DNA of 20,483 bases. Source: Acanthaster planci (lineage: Eukaryota > Echinodermata > Asteroidea > Valvatida > Acanthasteridae). Location: contig NW_019091430.1 of NCBI RefSeq assembly GCF_001949145.1, positions 708,923 through 729,405 on the forward strand, in the 5' to 3' direction. Under the pieces are notes generated by a model. That model had not been told where the DNA came from. It ran no database searches and worked only from the letters and a program-made list of their open reading frames with translations. The translations under genes and the position numbers were made by a program. Of the stretch, positions 10,051 through 19,984 are shown one piece after another (position 1 is the stretch's first letter; each line of letters begins with the position of its first letter).

Positions 10051-10865
10051 CAGTCGACTCTCGTTAATATGAGGGCCTCGGGACTTTCTAAATTAGCTCA
10101 TATTATCCGGACCTCGTCTTACGCGAAAGCTGCTGTCCCGCTTGTCGCATGTGTAACCGATCGACCGTATCGTTAAGCGTACATCATGTACAACTTCCTG
10201 TACATACATGTTGGCCTACATGTACTTTGTATGCACGCACGTGTGGTTTGGAATTTAATTTCAAGACAGTTAATGTTTATGAAAGTGAGAGGTAACTGTA
10301 CTTTTTATGAATAAAGACTTGAAATAAAGAACAATAACATAATACAAGAATGGAGAAACCGGTCAAGTCGAGTTGGAGGATGCACGGTTGGAGCGATGCC
10401 GTTTTATGTCCCCAGCATGCCGCAACGAGATTGTCATACAACGCACGCACGTAAGTGCATTAACATTGTAGGTGGTAACCAACATCAGTGCTGTGCTTGT
10501 TGCACAAAGAGGGCGGGAACCAGTTATTGGTGGTGTGGATCGGCCAGTAGAGGGCTTCACTTGATGAGTGAACACCGCAGCGCTTTACTGCTGCTGTACA
10601 CAATTAATTACGGAAGCGCCTTTAGGAATCCAATGGATTGACTGATTGACAAGTTGCCTTCAAAAATGCTTGTGCTACTTAGACGGATAACAATACATTT
10701 GCATGCAGCTGGGGCCCCCAAAATGCTCGTCTTAAATGGAATCTCGTAACACGCGAGTTCGTATTATGGATTTTTTTTCCTCCTTGGAATGTGCATAATT
10801 CGGCAAATATACTCGTCTCAACCGGAGTCTCGTCTTACCCAAGCTCGTATTACGAGAGTCGACTG
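10051..10865. mobile_element. Pogo/Tigger-like MITE with TA target duplication
   Basis: The 815-bp segment has terminal inverted repeats of 22-23 bp beginning CAGTCGACTCTCGT (left 10051-10073, right 10844-10865), differing by one gap and one mismatch. It is flanked by TA on both sides (10049-10050 and 10866-10867). TA duplications and CAGT ends are typical of the pogo/Tigger branch of Tc1/mariner elements. Subterminal CTCGTCTTA/CTCGTATTA-type repeats (10112, 10726, 10828 and 10844 regions) resemble the iterated end motifs of such elements. No transposase is encoded, so it is non-autonomous. It sits in the last intron of the transporter. Confidence 0.85.
10310..10328 (+). promoter_or_regulatory. 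Intronic poly(A) signals inside the MITE
   Basis: AATAAA occurs at 10310-10315 and again at 10323-10328. These are the first canonical signals downstream of the read-through stop at 9942 and lie inside the inserted DNA element. They could end a short transcript encoding the 543-residue form. A weaker AGTAAA is at 10025-10030. Confidence 0.35.
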
Positions 10866-11157
10866 TACTACCACTGATTGAATTTCCACACCATGTACAA
10901 GGACATGCGTCACACACTTCATGATGTGTCCTTGTCTGCAACCGGTAGTTGCTAACAGCTGAAATCAATTTCTTAGTTCTGCAAAGAAAATCTCAAAGCA
11001 TGCAAGAAACTAGGCAGGACATAAGCCTTTATAATTGCATGGAAAAGTTGGGTTGTCTGGACTAAAATGAATATTTTTAGCTTGCCCTAGTTACACATAC
11101 ATGAACAATGAGTTTGATCTTCAATTCTTTAAATATTCCCTGTTTTGTTTACTACAG

Positions 11158-11294
11158 AGGGTGAGCGCTTCCAACAGTGTTATAAGAGAAACCCTGGAAG
11201 GAAGAACCAAGATCCTTCCCAACCACCACCAGACTATTTGCCTCTACCAACACTCCAAAATACCCAGCAAGACCCTATACATGTGGATGCCTAA
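11158..11294 (+). CDS. SLC22-family transporter, C-terminal tail exon
   Basis: This is the predicted last coding exon of the transporter that starts at 8311; the model is join(8311..9907, 11158..11294), 577 residues. A pyrimidine-rich tract (about 11127-11155) ends in ACTACAG, and the exon begins with two bases (AG) that complete codon 533 as AAG (Lys), matching the single base left by exon 1. The join reads ENFG-KGERF, which fits the family's usual charged stretch after TM12; the read-through does not. The other 44 residues are hydrophilic and rich in P, Q and N. They include PPDY (556-559), a PPxY WW-domain-binding motif, and end in VDA before TAA 11292-11294. The tail would be cytoplasmic. 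PPxY suggests control by Nedd4-type ubiquitin ligases, which is inferred. Another frame is also open here but joins in the wrong phase. A cDNA would settle it. Confidence 0.78.
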
Positions 11295-11387
11295 AGTCGT
11301 CTCACTAGTTTGACATAGTAGTGGTAATCAGCTCTGAGCAGATGGAATGACCTGTTCCCACTTGCAAGCAATGACAAATTGGGAGCT

Positions 11388-11417
11388 ATTAAAAGTTGTA
11401 AAATACTTTTTATTAAA
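11388..11417 (+). promoter_or_regulatory. Candidate poly(A) signals of the full-length transcript
   Basis: Two ATTAAA hexamers at 11388-11393 and 11412-11417 lie about 95-120 bases after the stop codon of the tail exon. ATTAAA is the commonest variant of the canonical signal. No AATAAA was seen close by, so the choice is tentative. Confidence 0.35.
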
Positions 11418-13859
11418 AACAAAATTACTGCATATTACAGGGGTGAGAGAGGCCACTTCAAATTAAAGCTGAAAGCAGCTAGCAAAAAGCTGAAATGTAA
11501 GAAGTCCCCATGTGTTCGTACGGACCAGGTGTACAAAAAAGCTGAAATTCAAGGTCAGATATTTTGGATATGGTCAATGTTTCAGCAATCTACACATATT
11601 GAAAAAAAACAGCAGTGTTGTATTCTCCTTACAAAATGATTCTTTCTACCCCGTTGAGTGGTCAATCCATATGGCAATTTCTATTGTAATTTACATGTAT
11701 AACAGTTTGAAATTGAGCTGAGAGTGTACTCAACCATGCAATTTTAATGCTGTCTTTTAATGCAGACTTGTTATAATTGCTGTAATAGAGTTGCAGCTGT
11801 AAGTAACCACTATCATCAGTTGGCAAAAGACTTTGGTTACAATCCTGAGCAACTGGCCAGAAAACAACAGAATTAAGCACTGCACTATAAAAGTGGCATA
11901 AACACATTTATAACTGAAACTTTGGCAACTATTTACAATCTGCCTGGACCCTACTTAGCCCCCCCCCCCAAGTTTGGAGAGTCTCTTGATATACTTGTAG
12001 AGCTTATGTTCCTCATGAATGTTAAATGAGTTAAACAAAAAATGGAATACATGTACCACTTCGTATTTATTTCCATTCAAGCAACTCCATTTACATGTAC
12101 ATGGAGTACTTTGGTGGCAAGAGTTATGCAATGAGTGGAATAACTTCAAGCTGCATCAGACCTTGTGAATTTCCTGTTTATTCGTGTGACAGTTTTTGAT
12201 AGGCAATAACATCCATCAATAAGTTGGAGTTATTTTTGTTCAGGTATTTGGGCTTTAGCACATCTCTGTGAAATATATGTTAGTGAAAGAGGTTCAATGA
12301 TATAAAGACAGGAAAGCCATGGTTTAACAGTTGAGTTTCTTTTGAAAATATAAGTCAACTGATTTTAAATGATATGTCACAGAATACATGTAATATCTAA
12401 AACTAAACATTCAGTTATCATACACTTATGTTACTATCTGGGACTCAATTTGTGTGTTGTACATGTCAATGTCAGTTTTCATTTTGGGATGACCCAAATT
12501 GCTAGTGAAATGTTCACATTCAGGCAAGAGGAACAAACAGTGTACGTATTAGATTTACATTAAAAGTTTACATCACTAAATACTTGAAGGTTGTGATTGT
12601 GCATACACGTTTGGATTTTCAGGTTTGGGGTTTTTTTAACCAAAGCAATTCTACTACTCTTTAGGACTCTGTATGTGTGTAAAATAGTAAGTTTTGGTTT
12701 TGGGATTACTGTAGTTATTGACTAGTGAAATGTTCACTTTAACGTAATGGGCAGTACAGTGTATGTACAATATATGTATTTATATTTACATGTACATGTA
12801 CCTCATTAAAATCTTAACTGATGGGATACTCTGATAAAACGAAAGAATTAAAACAAAAAAAATCGAATACAATACTAATATTAACTCGTCTCTTTCGCAC
12901 AATGATAAATACATGTATATGTACATGTACGCTGTACAGTGCATGTATCAACAAGAAGTATGTACATGTACTACCGATGGTACCGTACCTATACTTTTCC
13001 TTTCCACTGGACCTTGATTACACTGTACAGATGAAACCAAGTCCTTCCTCAGCAAAAGTCTTTATTTTTGCCTGAAACTTCCTGAAGACCAAATGATGTA
13101 CCTATATAATAACTATACCTAAATTGTAAATGGAGATTTGTAGTGTGAGTTGGCTCTTTTCCCACCTGATTTGACCACATTTTCCACTTTTCAGTTCTTC
13201 TTTACAAAGAATGCACTGCAGGCTTTTGGATTTTTTAGGCGTGAATTGGTAACTTAAGGATCGGTCTTGCCAAATTCATTGTATCCAAGTCAGAGCCTCT
13301 TCGGACAATTATGCACTTGTGTTGCACTAAAATTTTGATGAGTTCATGTACAAAAATTGTTGGAAATCTCGTAAAACCATACAATAATGCTTGACACAAG
13401 ACATGCAAGAACTAAATGTCCCCTGCACCAGTTGTCACAAAGTCCTCAATCAGCTAAAGCAAAACTTTACTATTAAACCTTATTTCTAGCCACAAATTTA
13501 CAGTGAGATGTACACTACCGTGAGTTATTTTTTAGATTGTTAGTCACTACTTGCGCTGATGCAAAAATGGCTGTAACCAGTCCCACTGACACATTTATGA
13601 ATATTGATATTGCATTTACAGCCAATCACAACACAATGACCCGCTGGTTAACAGGATTCTGTTAACACTTCGAGCCATGCCGAAAAATGCCCACACAGAT
13701 TGTTATGTATACGCACATACATACATGTATATGTACTGGTATTTCTGTTTATTGTTAAAGAGAGACATTTTGGGAATGTAAAGACACACAACCAGACTTT
13801 CATTATCATTGGAATATCAGAACAATCAATAAAATTATCGAAACTTAAGTCTCCGGTGA
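11418..13859. other. Noncoding downstream of the transporter
   Basis: The first part is probably 3' untranslated or flanking DNA of the transporter. It includes an 11-C run at 11959-11969 and TACATGTA tracts at 12787-12801 and 12910-12971. No coding exon is recognised on either strand. Confidence 0.5.
12910..12971. repeat. TACATGTA palindrome cluster
   Basis: TACATGTATATGTACATGTA is followed by CTGTACAG and another TATGTACATGTACTA. It is an alternating purine-pyrimidine, self-complementary tract of the same family as those near 2100 and 16710. Confidence 0.7.
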
Positions 13860-13864
13860 TGGTG

Positions 13865-14012
13865 GTTTCCGTCTCATGGCAGCCATGTTGAACGTGCAAA
13901 AGTGTCACGGACACGCATGCGTGGTACCCACAATCCTTTGCAAATGCAACTCCGAGCATTCCTTATAGCCCGCAAGCGGCGAGTAATTTGTTTTGTCCTT
14001 GCAGCACGTGAA
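13865..14012. promoter_or_regulatory. Promoter-like cluster of factor motifs
   Basis: Within about 150 bp there is CATGGCAGCCATGTTG (YY1-like GCCATGTT), TACCCACAATCCTTTGCA at 13925-13942 (resembling the ZNF143/Staf site), several CpGs, and CACGTG (E-box) at 14005. Such clusters mark TATA-less animal promoters. A YY1-like core also occurs in the THAP element, so a repeat origin is possible. No associated gene is identified. Confidence 0.3.
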
Positions 14013-14081
14013 GTGCTGGCGGTGGCCATCATTGACCATTTTGATCTCTGTATATATGTACTTACTTCTTGTTTATAATAG

Positions 14082-14233
14082 CTTCACGGTCTCACTGCAT
14101 GGTCTGCGCTCCAGCTCGAGATGACAACATTGACCAGGGGAGTGGCAGACCTGGAAAGGGTATGGCTATTGACACATGTCCCAACAATCCAGGACATGTC
14201 CAGGATTGTCAGAGTTTATACGTGCCTATTACG
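14082..14233 (+). other. Candidate exon next to the promoter-like cluster
   Basis: A pyrimidine-rich stretch ending ATAATAG at 14081 precedes an open stretch that meets a donor TTACG|GTATGT at 14234. One frame reads MTTLTRGVADLERVWLLTHV and continues to the donor. A second frame is also open. The product is not recognised and no partner exon was found. Confidence 0.2.
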
Positions 14234-14234
14234 G

Positions 14235-15304
14235 TATGTGTTTGGGGGAGGGCCTGCTAACTCTACTGTGTATCCTTGGATATCGTTGACAGGACAATTG
14301 AATTTAAAGACTATTATAGATCTCAACTTTGTTATCCACTTGTAACCATGGCAACAAGCTGAAGTATTAGGGACACTGAGCTGAAAGTGCATAAAATATT
14401 TGTGAATTATCTACCGGTATGCTGTGCAAAGACAAAATTGTAATGATAGTATTTCTTCACTTCACCAAACAGCGTGTAGCAAGCCCTAAAAAATGCAGCA
14501 CACGTACATGTACATTCGCTCGATATACTGTACATGACACAATATCAATGGTGAGCAACAACACATCATTAAAGAATTTGAGTCTCTCACTTCCATTCTC
14601 TTTGGCTTTTGATAAATCATTGCTGTAAATATATTTTTCAAGCCAATAACAGAATGACAAAATAAGAAAAATCCCACAGGATTATAAGATATTTCTGTAC
14701 TAGAATGGGCCTTTCAAATTAATAAACATCAATTTTGGACAGTTTTGGGCTGAAATGCCATGGTGCGTTGTATACGATGAACTCCTACAAGACAGTTTTG
14801 ATTGTAAACACACGATACAAAAATGATATTAGTCTTCGTTTTTCTTTAACTTCTCAATTTGTCCAAAATATGCATGTGCCTTCTTCTATTCAACTGCCAG
14901 CTGCCATGAACAAGACAACAAAGCACACACAAAACAACACGGCACATGCGCATGTAACACAACTGCATGTATAAAGTAATTCAGACAATCCTAGCCAAAT
15001 CTCGTTGCAATGGTCACCCACCCCAATCCCCCTCCTAATGATGGGTTTCATTGCGCAGTTTACTCTCCAGCTTGACATACATGTAACAACATTATCAGTG
15101 GAGTGGGGGGACCTACATTGTACATGTACAAAGAGTATGACTACAGACCCGTGTCAATTTTGTTTATAATCCACTATTTTTTCCAGGATTGTAGACTGTA
15201 AACACTCAAGGTATAGTACTGGCATCTTTTTTTCATGTATCAAGTATTGAAACACTGGGTGTCTAGTATCTTGGACTCCTACATGTACACACACTCATCT
15301 ACCG
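14235..15304. other. Noncoding
   Basis: Short AT-rich open frames only, with scattered TACATGTA words. Nothing recognised. Confidence 0.5.
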
Positions 15305-15306
15305 GT

Positions 15307-15714
15307 CAAGCTGTGTCCAAACTAGACTTTTTTCCAAGGGTCTACACTTGGACTTTCAACAAGGGGAAATTTTACCAAGACCACAGGGGAAGTAACCAAA
15401 GTAATGTTTGATGCACACGCATAGTTTTCCTGTCTGAAGTATGCCACTGTGCTCGAATCCAGCTCTATGCTCTACTGAGCCACTTTCCATGCTTTTACCA
15501 ACTCAAGCTGTCCACACTGGACTTTTTCTTGGGAAAAAGTAACTCTGGAAATTTTCCTGCGCAGAAATTGTCCGGCAAAAATGACCTTGCGACTCAGTAA
15601 AGTAACCTACATGTAGAGAGAACCTTCCTTGGATGTACGCACTCAACTTAAAATAGGCAAAGTACTCATTGTCTCGGTAAGTTTCACCAAAACGAGTCCA
15701 GTTTGGACAAGGTT
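15307..15714. repeat. Three related copies of a GTCCAAACTGGACT module
   Basis: Copy A (15307-15333) reads CAAGCTGTGTCCAAACTAGA, copy B (15504-15528) reads CAAGCTGTCCACACTGGACT, and copy C (15694-15714) is the inverse, GAGTCCAGTTTGGACAAGG. A and C bracket about 400 bp in inverted orientation with B between. Ends and target duplications were not found, so this may be a decayed element. Confidence 0.5.
15447..15483 (-). repeat. tRNA-like A-box/B-box remnant, possibly SINE-derived
   Basis: On the minus strand GTGGCTCAGTAGAGCAT matches the tRNA D-arm and A box, and GGATTCGAGCAC resembles the B box (GGTTCGANNCC) with two changes. The boxes are only about 20 bp apart, too close for a working tRNA gene, and no acceptor stem can be formed. 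A deleted tRNA-derived SINE or tRNA pseudogene is the likely source. Confidence 0.4.
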
Positions 15715-18603
15715 TATGAAGTCATGTCATGAAGAAAAGTCCAATGTAATGGAGAAAAATGTACTCTTAAAATTTTTTTGTGATTTGTGAAATAATTTTA
15801 CATGATGACGATTCCTGTGAAGAAATGTGTTATAGAAAATCCGCGACGTCATAAAATGTAATGTCACAATATTTTACAATAGAAATTGTTCTGTTACTTA
15901 TGAAAAAAAATTCAAGCCACTGACATAAAACTGTATCTTTGGTGTCATTTTAGGGCCACCATTCACATACATGTAGCTTTCCCAAAAATCCCTAGCCACG
16001 TAATCAAAGACCTCTGGTGATAATATCTTGCATGTACATGTACATGTACATTGCAATGCATACTGTGAAACCCTACAGCACACAAATGTAACACTACCAG
16101 ACTGTAGGCATGGTACCCAATGCACCTTTATAAACTAGTATTTACTAGCTTTTTAACCTTTGAAACATTTGATAGCTGGCCAACTGGTCCCCCTGAACAC
16201 ACATGGGTATTGGTGGTCTTGTTGCTATAGCAACTGTATAAAACACGTACATGTACAAGGCTTGCAATCTGGGTTAATCTATTGATCTTTTTTGGCATAT
16301 CCCAACCATACACTCGTAAATCATCAGCACAAACACTATTCTGTGATCAAAACAACCAAAGAAAAATAACTGTTTAAGACTTGTACTGCTGCCTCTCCTT
16401 CTAAAACAGGTTATCTTTGATGTATAGTACACTGTATGAATCCAACCCCTTACAGTAATCACACTGAACTTTGTTTTAAAGTGCAAAAACCCATGGGCTG
16501 AGGGTTATTTTAAGTAATGCATCCCTATTTATCATAAAACACCTTAAAGAGATGAATTGTGACAGCCAGGCAAAGTTATTTTCCATTCATTTTCTGAAGC
16601 AAAATCTGGTATTCAAGCACGGTCATTATGTCAATTTTTGGCAAATTGTATTTCAAAATTATTTTTCTGTGTATTCAAACTGAATGGGTAGCTTTAACTC
16701 TGACCTACCGGTACATGTACATGTACCAGTACGTTGATATTGGTACAGAAACAAGGAATCAGTTGACTATTTGCTATGATATGTACTGGGGGCCTACACC
16801 CAATTGCCCAAACTATTGAGTGCATTTTAATGAGCATATTCATATATTTATTTGTTGTAGCCAATCAAAGCCAAAATGAAAGCTTCTACTGGACCCTTCT
16901 GGTACGTTATTACATACATGTATGCTTTATTCATTCTTACAGTGCACAAGACAGTGAACTTACATGTAGCTGCATTATTTTCTCACAAGCTTGCAATCCT
17001 CTGTCCACGTTCAAAAAAGAGTCTACGTTTTCTTTATGGAATTATTACTCTCTTTTTAATGTAGAGAAGTCAACTTGCATCAAGAGAGTGACTTTCAATT
17101 GTTTTTAATATCAAGCTACCTCAAGTGTTTTATTGAGCACTGCAATTTTGGGTGCCTACATGTACTTCATGCTAGTAGCATGACATATGTATCGGTTGTG
17201 TGTTTATTGGATGACATCCGCCATGCTCCCATGGTGTTCTCCCAAGTCATGTTGAAGCAGCTTTTCATGTTGACGCAACACCCATCAAACTGTTTTGCTG
17301 ATCTCACCAGCATGTACATGTAGCAGTCCTTCTGTCAGTCACTGAAGCAGACGTACATGCACTTTAACAACAGAAACAAAAGTTTCTAAACTGATGTGTG
17401 ATGTCATCAACACTGTGTATTGTAACAGGGGCTCTGTGTAACACCTGTTCATTAAGCCCACGTGGTTTGAGACAAATTGACTTTTTTTTCACAAAACAAA
17501 GCTCGTTTGTAGCACAGTATTCATACAGAGAAGCATCCCCTCTAGAACTGGATAGTTTCCTTGTGAGGTACACATGTGCACAATAAGCCAGCACTGTGGT
17601 TATCTTCTCTTATTTTGACCAAATATTTCTATTTAATCGCTGCTTTCGAATTAAGTTACATGTAGCTTACCAGAGTATGAGTCGTTGACAAGGTGTACAT
17701 GTACTTCATTTGGTTCTGATCATGTAATTTCTTGCACATGGACCAAAATTTCAAATGTTGGGTAGATGTACCTTCTAACAGTTCCACAAGACAGTTTATT
17801 CTTCCTGCTTGGAGACTGTTGTAGTCACAACATCAGTAACTTTCGTTTCGCTTCAAACCAATAATAAATTCCCTTACAGGCTCTTTAAACAACCTTTTTT
17901 TGCTAAATTCATGTTTCAGAGCATATAATTTATAACTTTTACAGCAGCAATGAAGGCTACCTTTACACGTATCTTAGTAAAAACCTGTTATTCAGTCACA
18001 TACAGGCACATGTACAAATACAGTAGGTCTTACACACCTATACAATCAATTTAGCTTCAAGGATGAATTCGCACATGGCTTTGGACATAACAATTAACAG
18101 CTTGTCTGATGACAAATAGTAGAGCTCTTGACCTAACGTGCATTGTGTTTAGAGCGGAACTTTTGAAAAATCTGACAATCTGTCTCTGATGGGGAGATGG
18201 ACAGCACTTATCCCTGGAAAAGAAACACGACAGCTAAGGCCAGCCAATTAAAGTATCATGAGTGTATGCCATACTAATCAAGTTGGTTTCCACTTCTTGC
18301 TTGCTGGAGACTCTGACCATGCTCTGACAGAGTTTAGCACGAAGGCATGCACGCACGATGTGGATACACTGTGAAAAATTTATAACAACCGCATGTTAAA
18401 AACAAAAAATGAACACCTCTGGATCGGTTGCACTGCAGCTTCTAGTGGAGCAAGTTTCTTTATCATGGCAAAATGACGAGTGACCAAGCTCTGCCGCGCA
18501 CAATTCTATGAAATACATGTAATTATAAGAACTTGTTGTTGTAAGTAATGCTGATGCTGCCAACATCAGGAAACAGATCAAATGCTGTCAAATGATCAAA
18601 CGA
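15715..18603. other. Noncoding
   Basis: AT-rich with short open frames only. A stretch at 15803-15870 (ATGACGATTCC, then GCGACGTCATAAAATG) resembles pieces of the THAP element. TACATGTA tracts are at 16031-16050 and 16706-16731. No exon or RNA gene is supported. Confidence 0.45.
16706..16731. repeat. Palindrome of ACCGGT and TACATGTA units
   Basis: TACCGGTACATGTACATGTA followed by CCAGTA is nearly self-complementary over 26 bp. It combines the two commonest palindromic words of the window. Confidence 0.7.
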
Positions 18604-18939
18604 ACTTCCAAAAATCCAACGGGATTTTCCATTCTAGTAAGAAAACACTCACCTCTGTTTACCTACATTTGCATATCAGCGCACATGCCCGTCAAACCTC
18701 GCTGAAAAATGTCGCCTTAGCCACACCCTGCGCGCCCACTGCATGTCCCCCCATAAAAGGCTGCGTAGCACTAAGACTCATCTTAATTTTTTTTTTTTGA
18801 GGTCTTTTGATTTTATTTATTTGGAATAGGGAGGGATGGTAAACAGAGGTGAGTGTTTTCTTACTAGAATGGAAAATCCTGTTGGATTTGGGGAATTCCA
18901 TTACAGAAAACATCTCACCTCTGTTTACCTACATTTGCA
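18604..18939. repeat. Three copies of one module in alternating orientation
   Basis: Copy 1 (18604-18673, plus) contains TCTAGTAAGAAAACACTCAC then CTCTGTTTACC. Its inverse is at 18838-18897, with 42 bp identical (18622-18663 against 18838-18879) and further similarity outward. A third, shorter direct copy (about 18895-18939) shares 26 identical bases with copy 1 (18648-18673 and 18914-18939) and abuts the inverse copy. Copies 1 and 2 can form a long stem with a 174-bp loop, and copies 2 and 3 a tight hairpin. The loop holds CCATAAAAGG and a 12-T run (18787-18798). Confidence 0.9.
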
Positions 18940-19207
18940 GAGTAGCACCGTTAAGTAACAATTTGGGAGGGAAGGGCCATGCAGGGTAACGAAGGTCTAA
19001 ACTGAACCCATTCAAATATAAAAAAGGTTGTTGAGACATACCCGGAAGCTGATTAGCTAGCTGTGGAAAATGGTAACTTTCTGGGGTGTACAGGCTGCTG
19101 ATCAGCCAGCCTGCTTGAGGGTTTTCCTGCTCACAATACCCTCTGCTTGAACCACATCCTTCAGGTACATGTAACATGAATTAAAGGTGATTAAATTCTC
19201 CCTGCAG
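18940..19207. other. Open on the minus strand but unrecognised
   Basis: The minus strand is open from 19177 to 18929 with a protein-like composition (CEQENPQAGWLISSLY and FPQLANQLPGMSQQP). It has no convincing acceptor and ends at a TAG inside the repeat module. No family is recognised. It could be a chance frame or an old exon. Confidence 0.2.
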
Positions 19208-19387
19208 GTCGTTTTCATTATGCCTGAAACAGAAACTCCAAGGTGGTGGGCAGAGGATGTTGATGCGCTGCTTGTCTCCTGGGCACCTGATTTCGATCCT
19301 CAATATCAAGAGGGCTTACACGTATTATTGCCTCCGATCTCATTTGAGCGATCGTGGTCACAGAGGCCGGGCAACGTAGTTGTATGA
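19208..19387 (+). pseudogene. Weak SANT/Myb-like fragment
   Basis: After a good acceptor (TTCTCCCTGCAG, ending at 19207), ATG 19219 opens PETETPRWWAEDVDALLVSW. The pattern R-W-x2-E-D-V-x-A-L-L-x2-W resembles helix 1 of SANT/Myb-like DNA-binding domains such as those of MSANTD and Harbinger-associated proteins. The following residues do not continue the fold, and the frame stops at 19385-19387. A broken exon or transposon-derived fragment is possible. The assignment rests on one helix only. Confidence 0.25.
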
Positions 19388-19860
19388 TGAACAACTGCTT
19401 GATATCACCTTGTAGGGTCGGCAAACGAGCCAAGAAATGTGTGGAAGTTCTTGAACAGGGCACCACCATAAATCCCCCGCCATTGTTCTAATCACTGTAA
19501 ACCTTGGGATGAAGGTACATATTTCTAAGGAAAAGTAACCAGTTAGATGATCTGTGGAAAGAAATCCCATGTTACTGAGGCATATGCCTCTGGGTTGCTG
19601 GTGGACTGATTCTGCACAGAATTGGCCTCCTCATGAGATTGTTCAAGCAGTCATCAAAAATACCACTTTTAAAGGTCGGTTGATGAAGCGTACGAGCCTC
19701 TGTTGGATCAATGTGAGACTTGGGATACAACGATGCCCTGATCCCCCTCAGTGTTTGTAGGGAAAAACCCCGATGATGGGTGAAGCTGAAGAATGGGGAT
19801 CAATAGCCGTCGTCTTGTACTACTTCAGAAAGTGGAGAAGACAGGCATGAATTCCCCTCA

Positions 19861-19984
19861 CTGAGGTTGAGCAAAGAATGAAGGGATCAAACTATGGGAC
19901 ATCCCTAAAACCTCTGTCTCTAACAAGCAAATGGTACGAGTTTCCCTGAGATTGAGCAACAAATGAAGGGATCAATCTTTGGGA
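19861..19984. repeat. Diverged direct repeat, 39-bp core at 85-bp spacing
   Basis: CTGAGGTTGAGCAAAGAATG and the following bases to 19899 recur at 19946-19984, with 34 of 39 positions the same. A weaker third relative (GAAGAATGGGGATCAAT) lies about 87 bp further upstream near 19788. The 85-bp period is not a multiple of three, so it is not a repeated protein segment in one frame. Confidence 0.65.

Larger units (their letters stand above)
9908..11157 (+). other. Intron between transporter exons
   Basis: This 1250-bp phase-1 intron has donor GGGA|GTAAGT and acceptor TTTACTACAG|AG. Its first 35 bases keep the frame open to TAA 9940-9942, so a retained intron would add 11 non-homologous residues. 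Bases 10051-10865 are a pogo/Tigger-like MITE. The rest shows no gene. Confidence 0.75.

Noticed and set aside
10350-10454. 34-codon frame ending at a GTAAGT-like donor inside the pogo/Tigger MITE
   Set aside because: No homology recognised, no partner exon, and it lies inside a non-autonomous element.
13648-13959. 103-codon minus-strand frame
   Set aside because: No recognisable motif, composition like random AT-rich DNA, and no splice context.
15447-15483. Functional tRNA gene on the minus strand
   Set aside because: The A and B boxes are too close and no acceptor or anticodon stem forms, so only a remnant is claimed.
16776-17108. 110-codon plus-strand frame
   Set aside because: Aromatic-rich product typical of translated AT-rich noncoding DNA; no domain or supporting signals.
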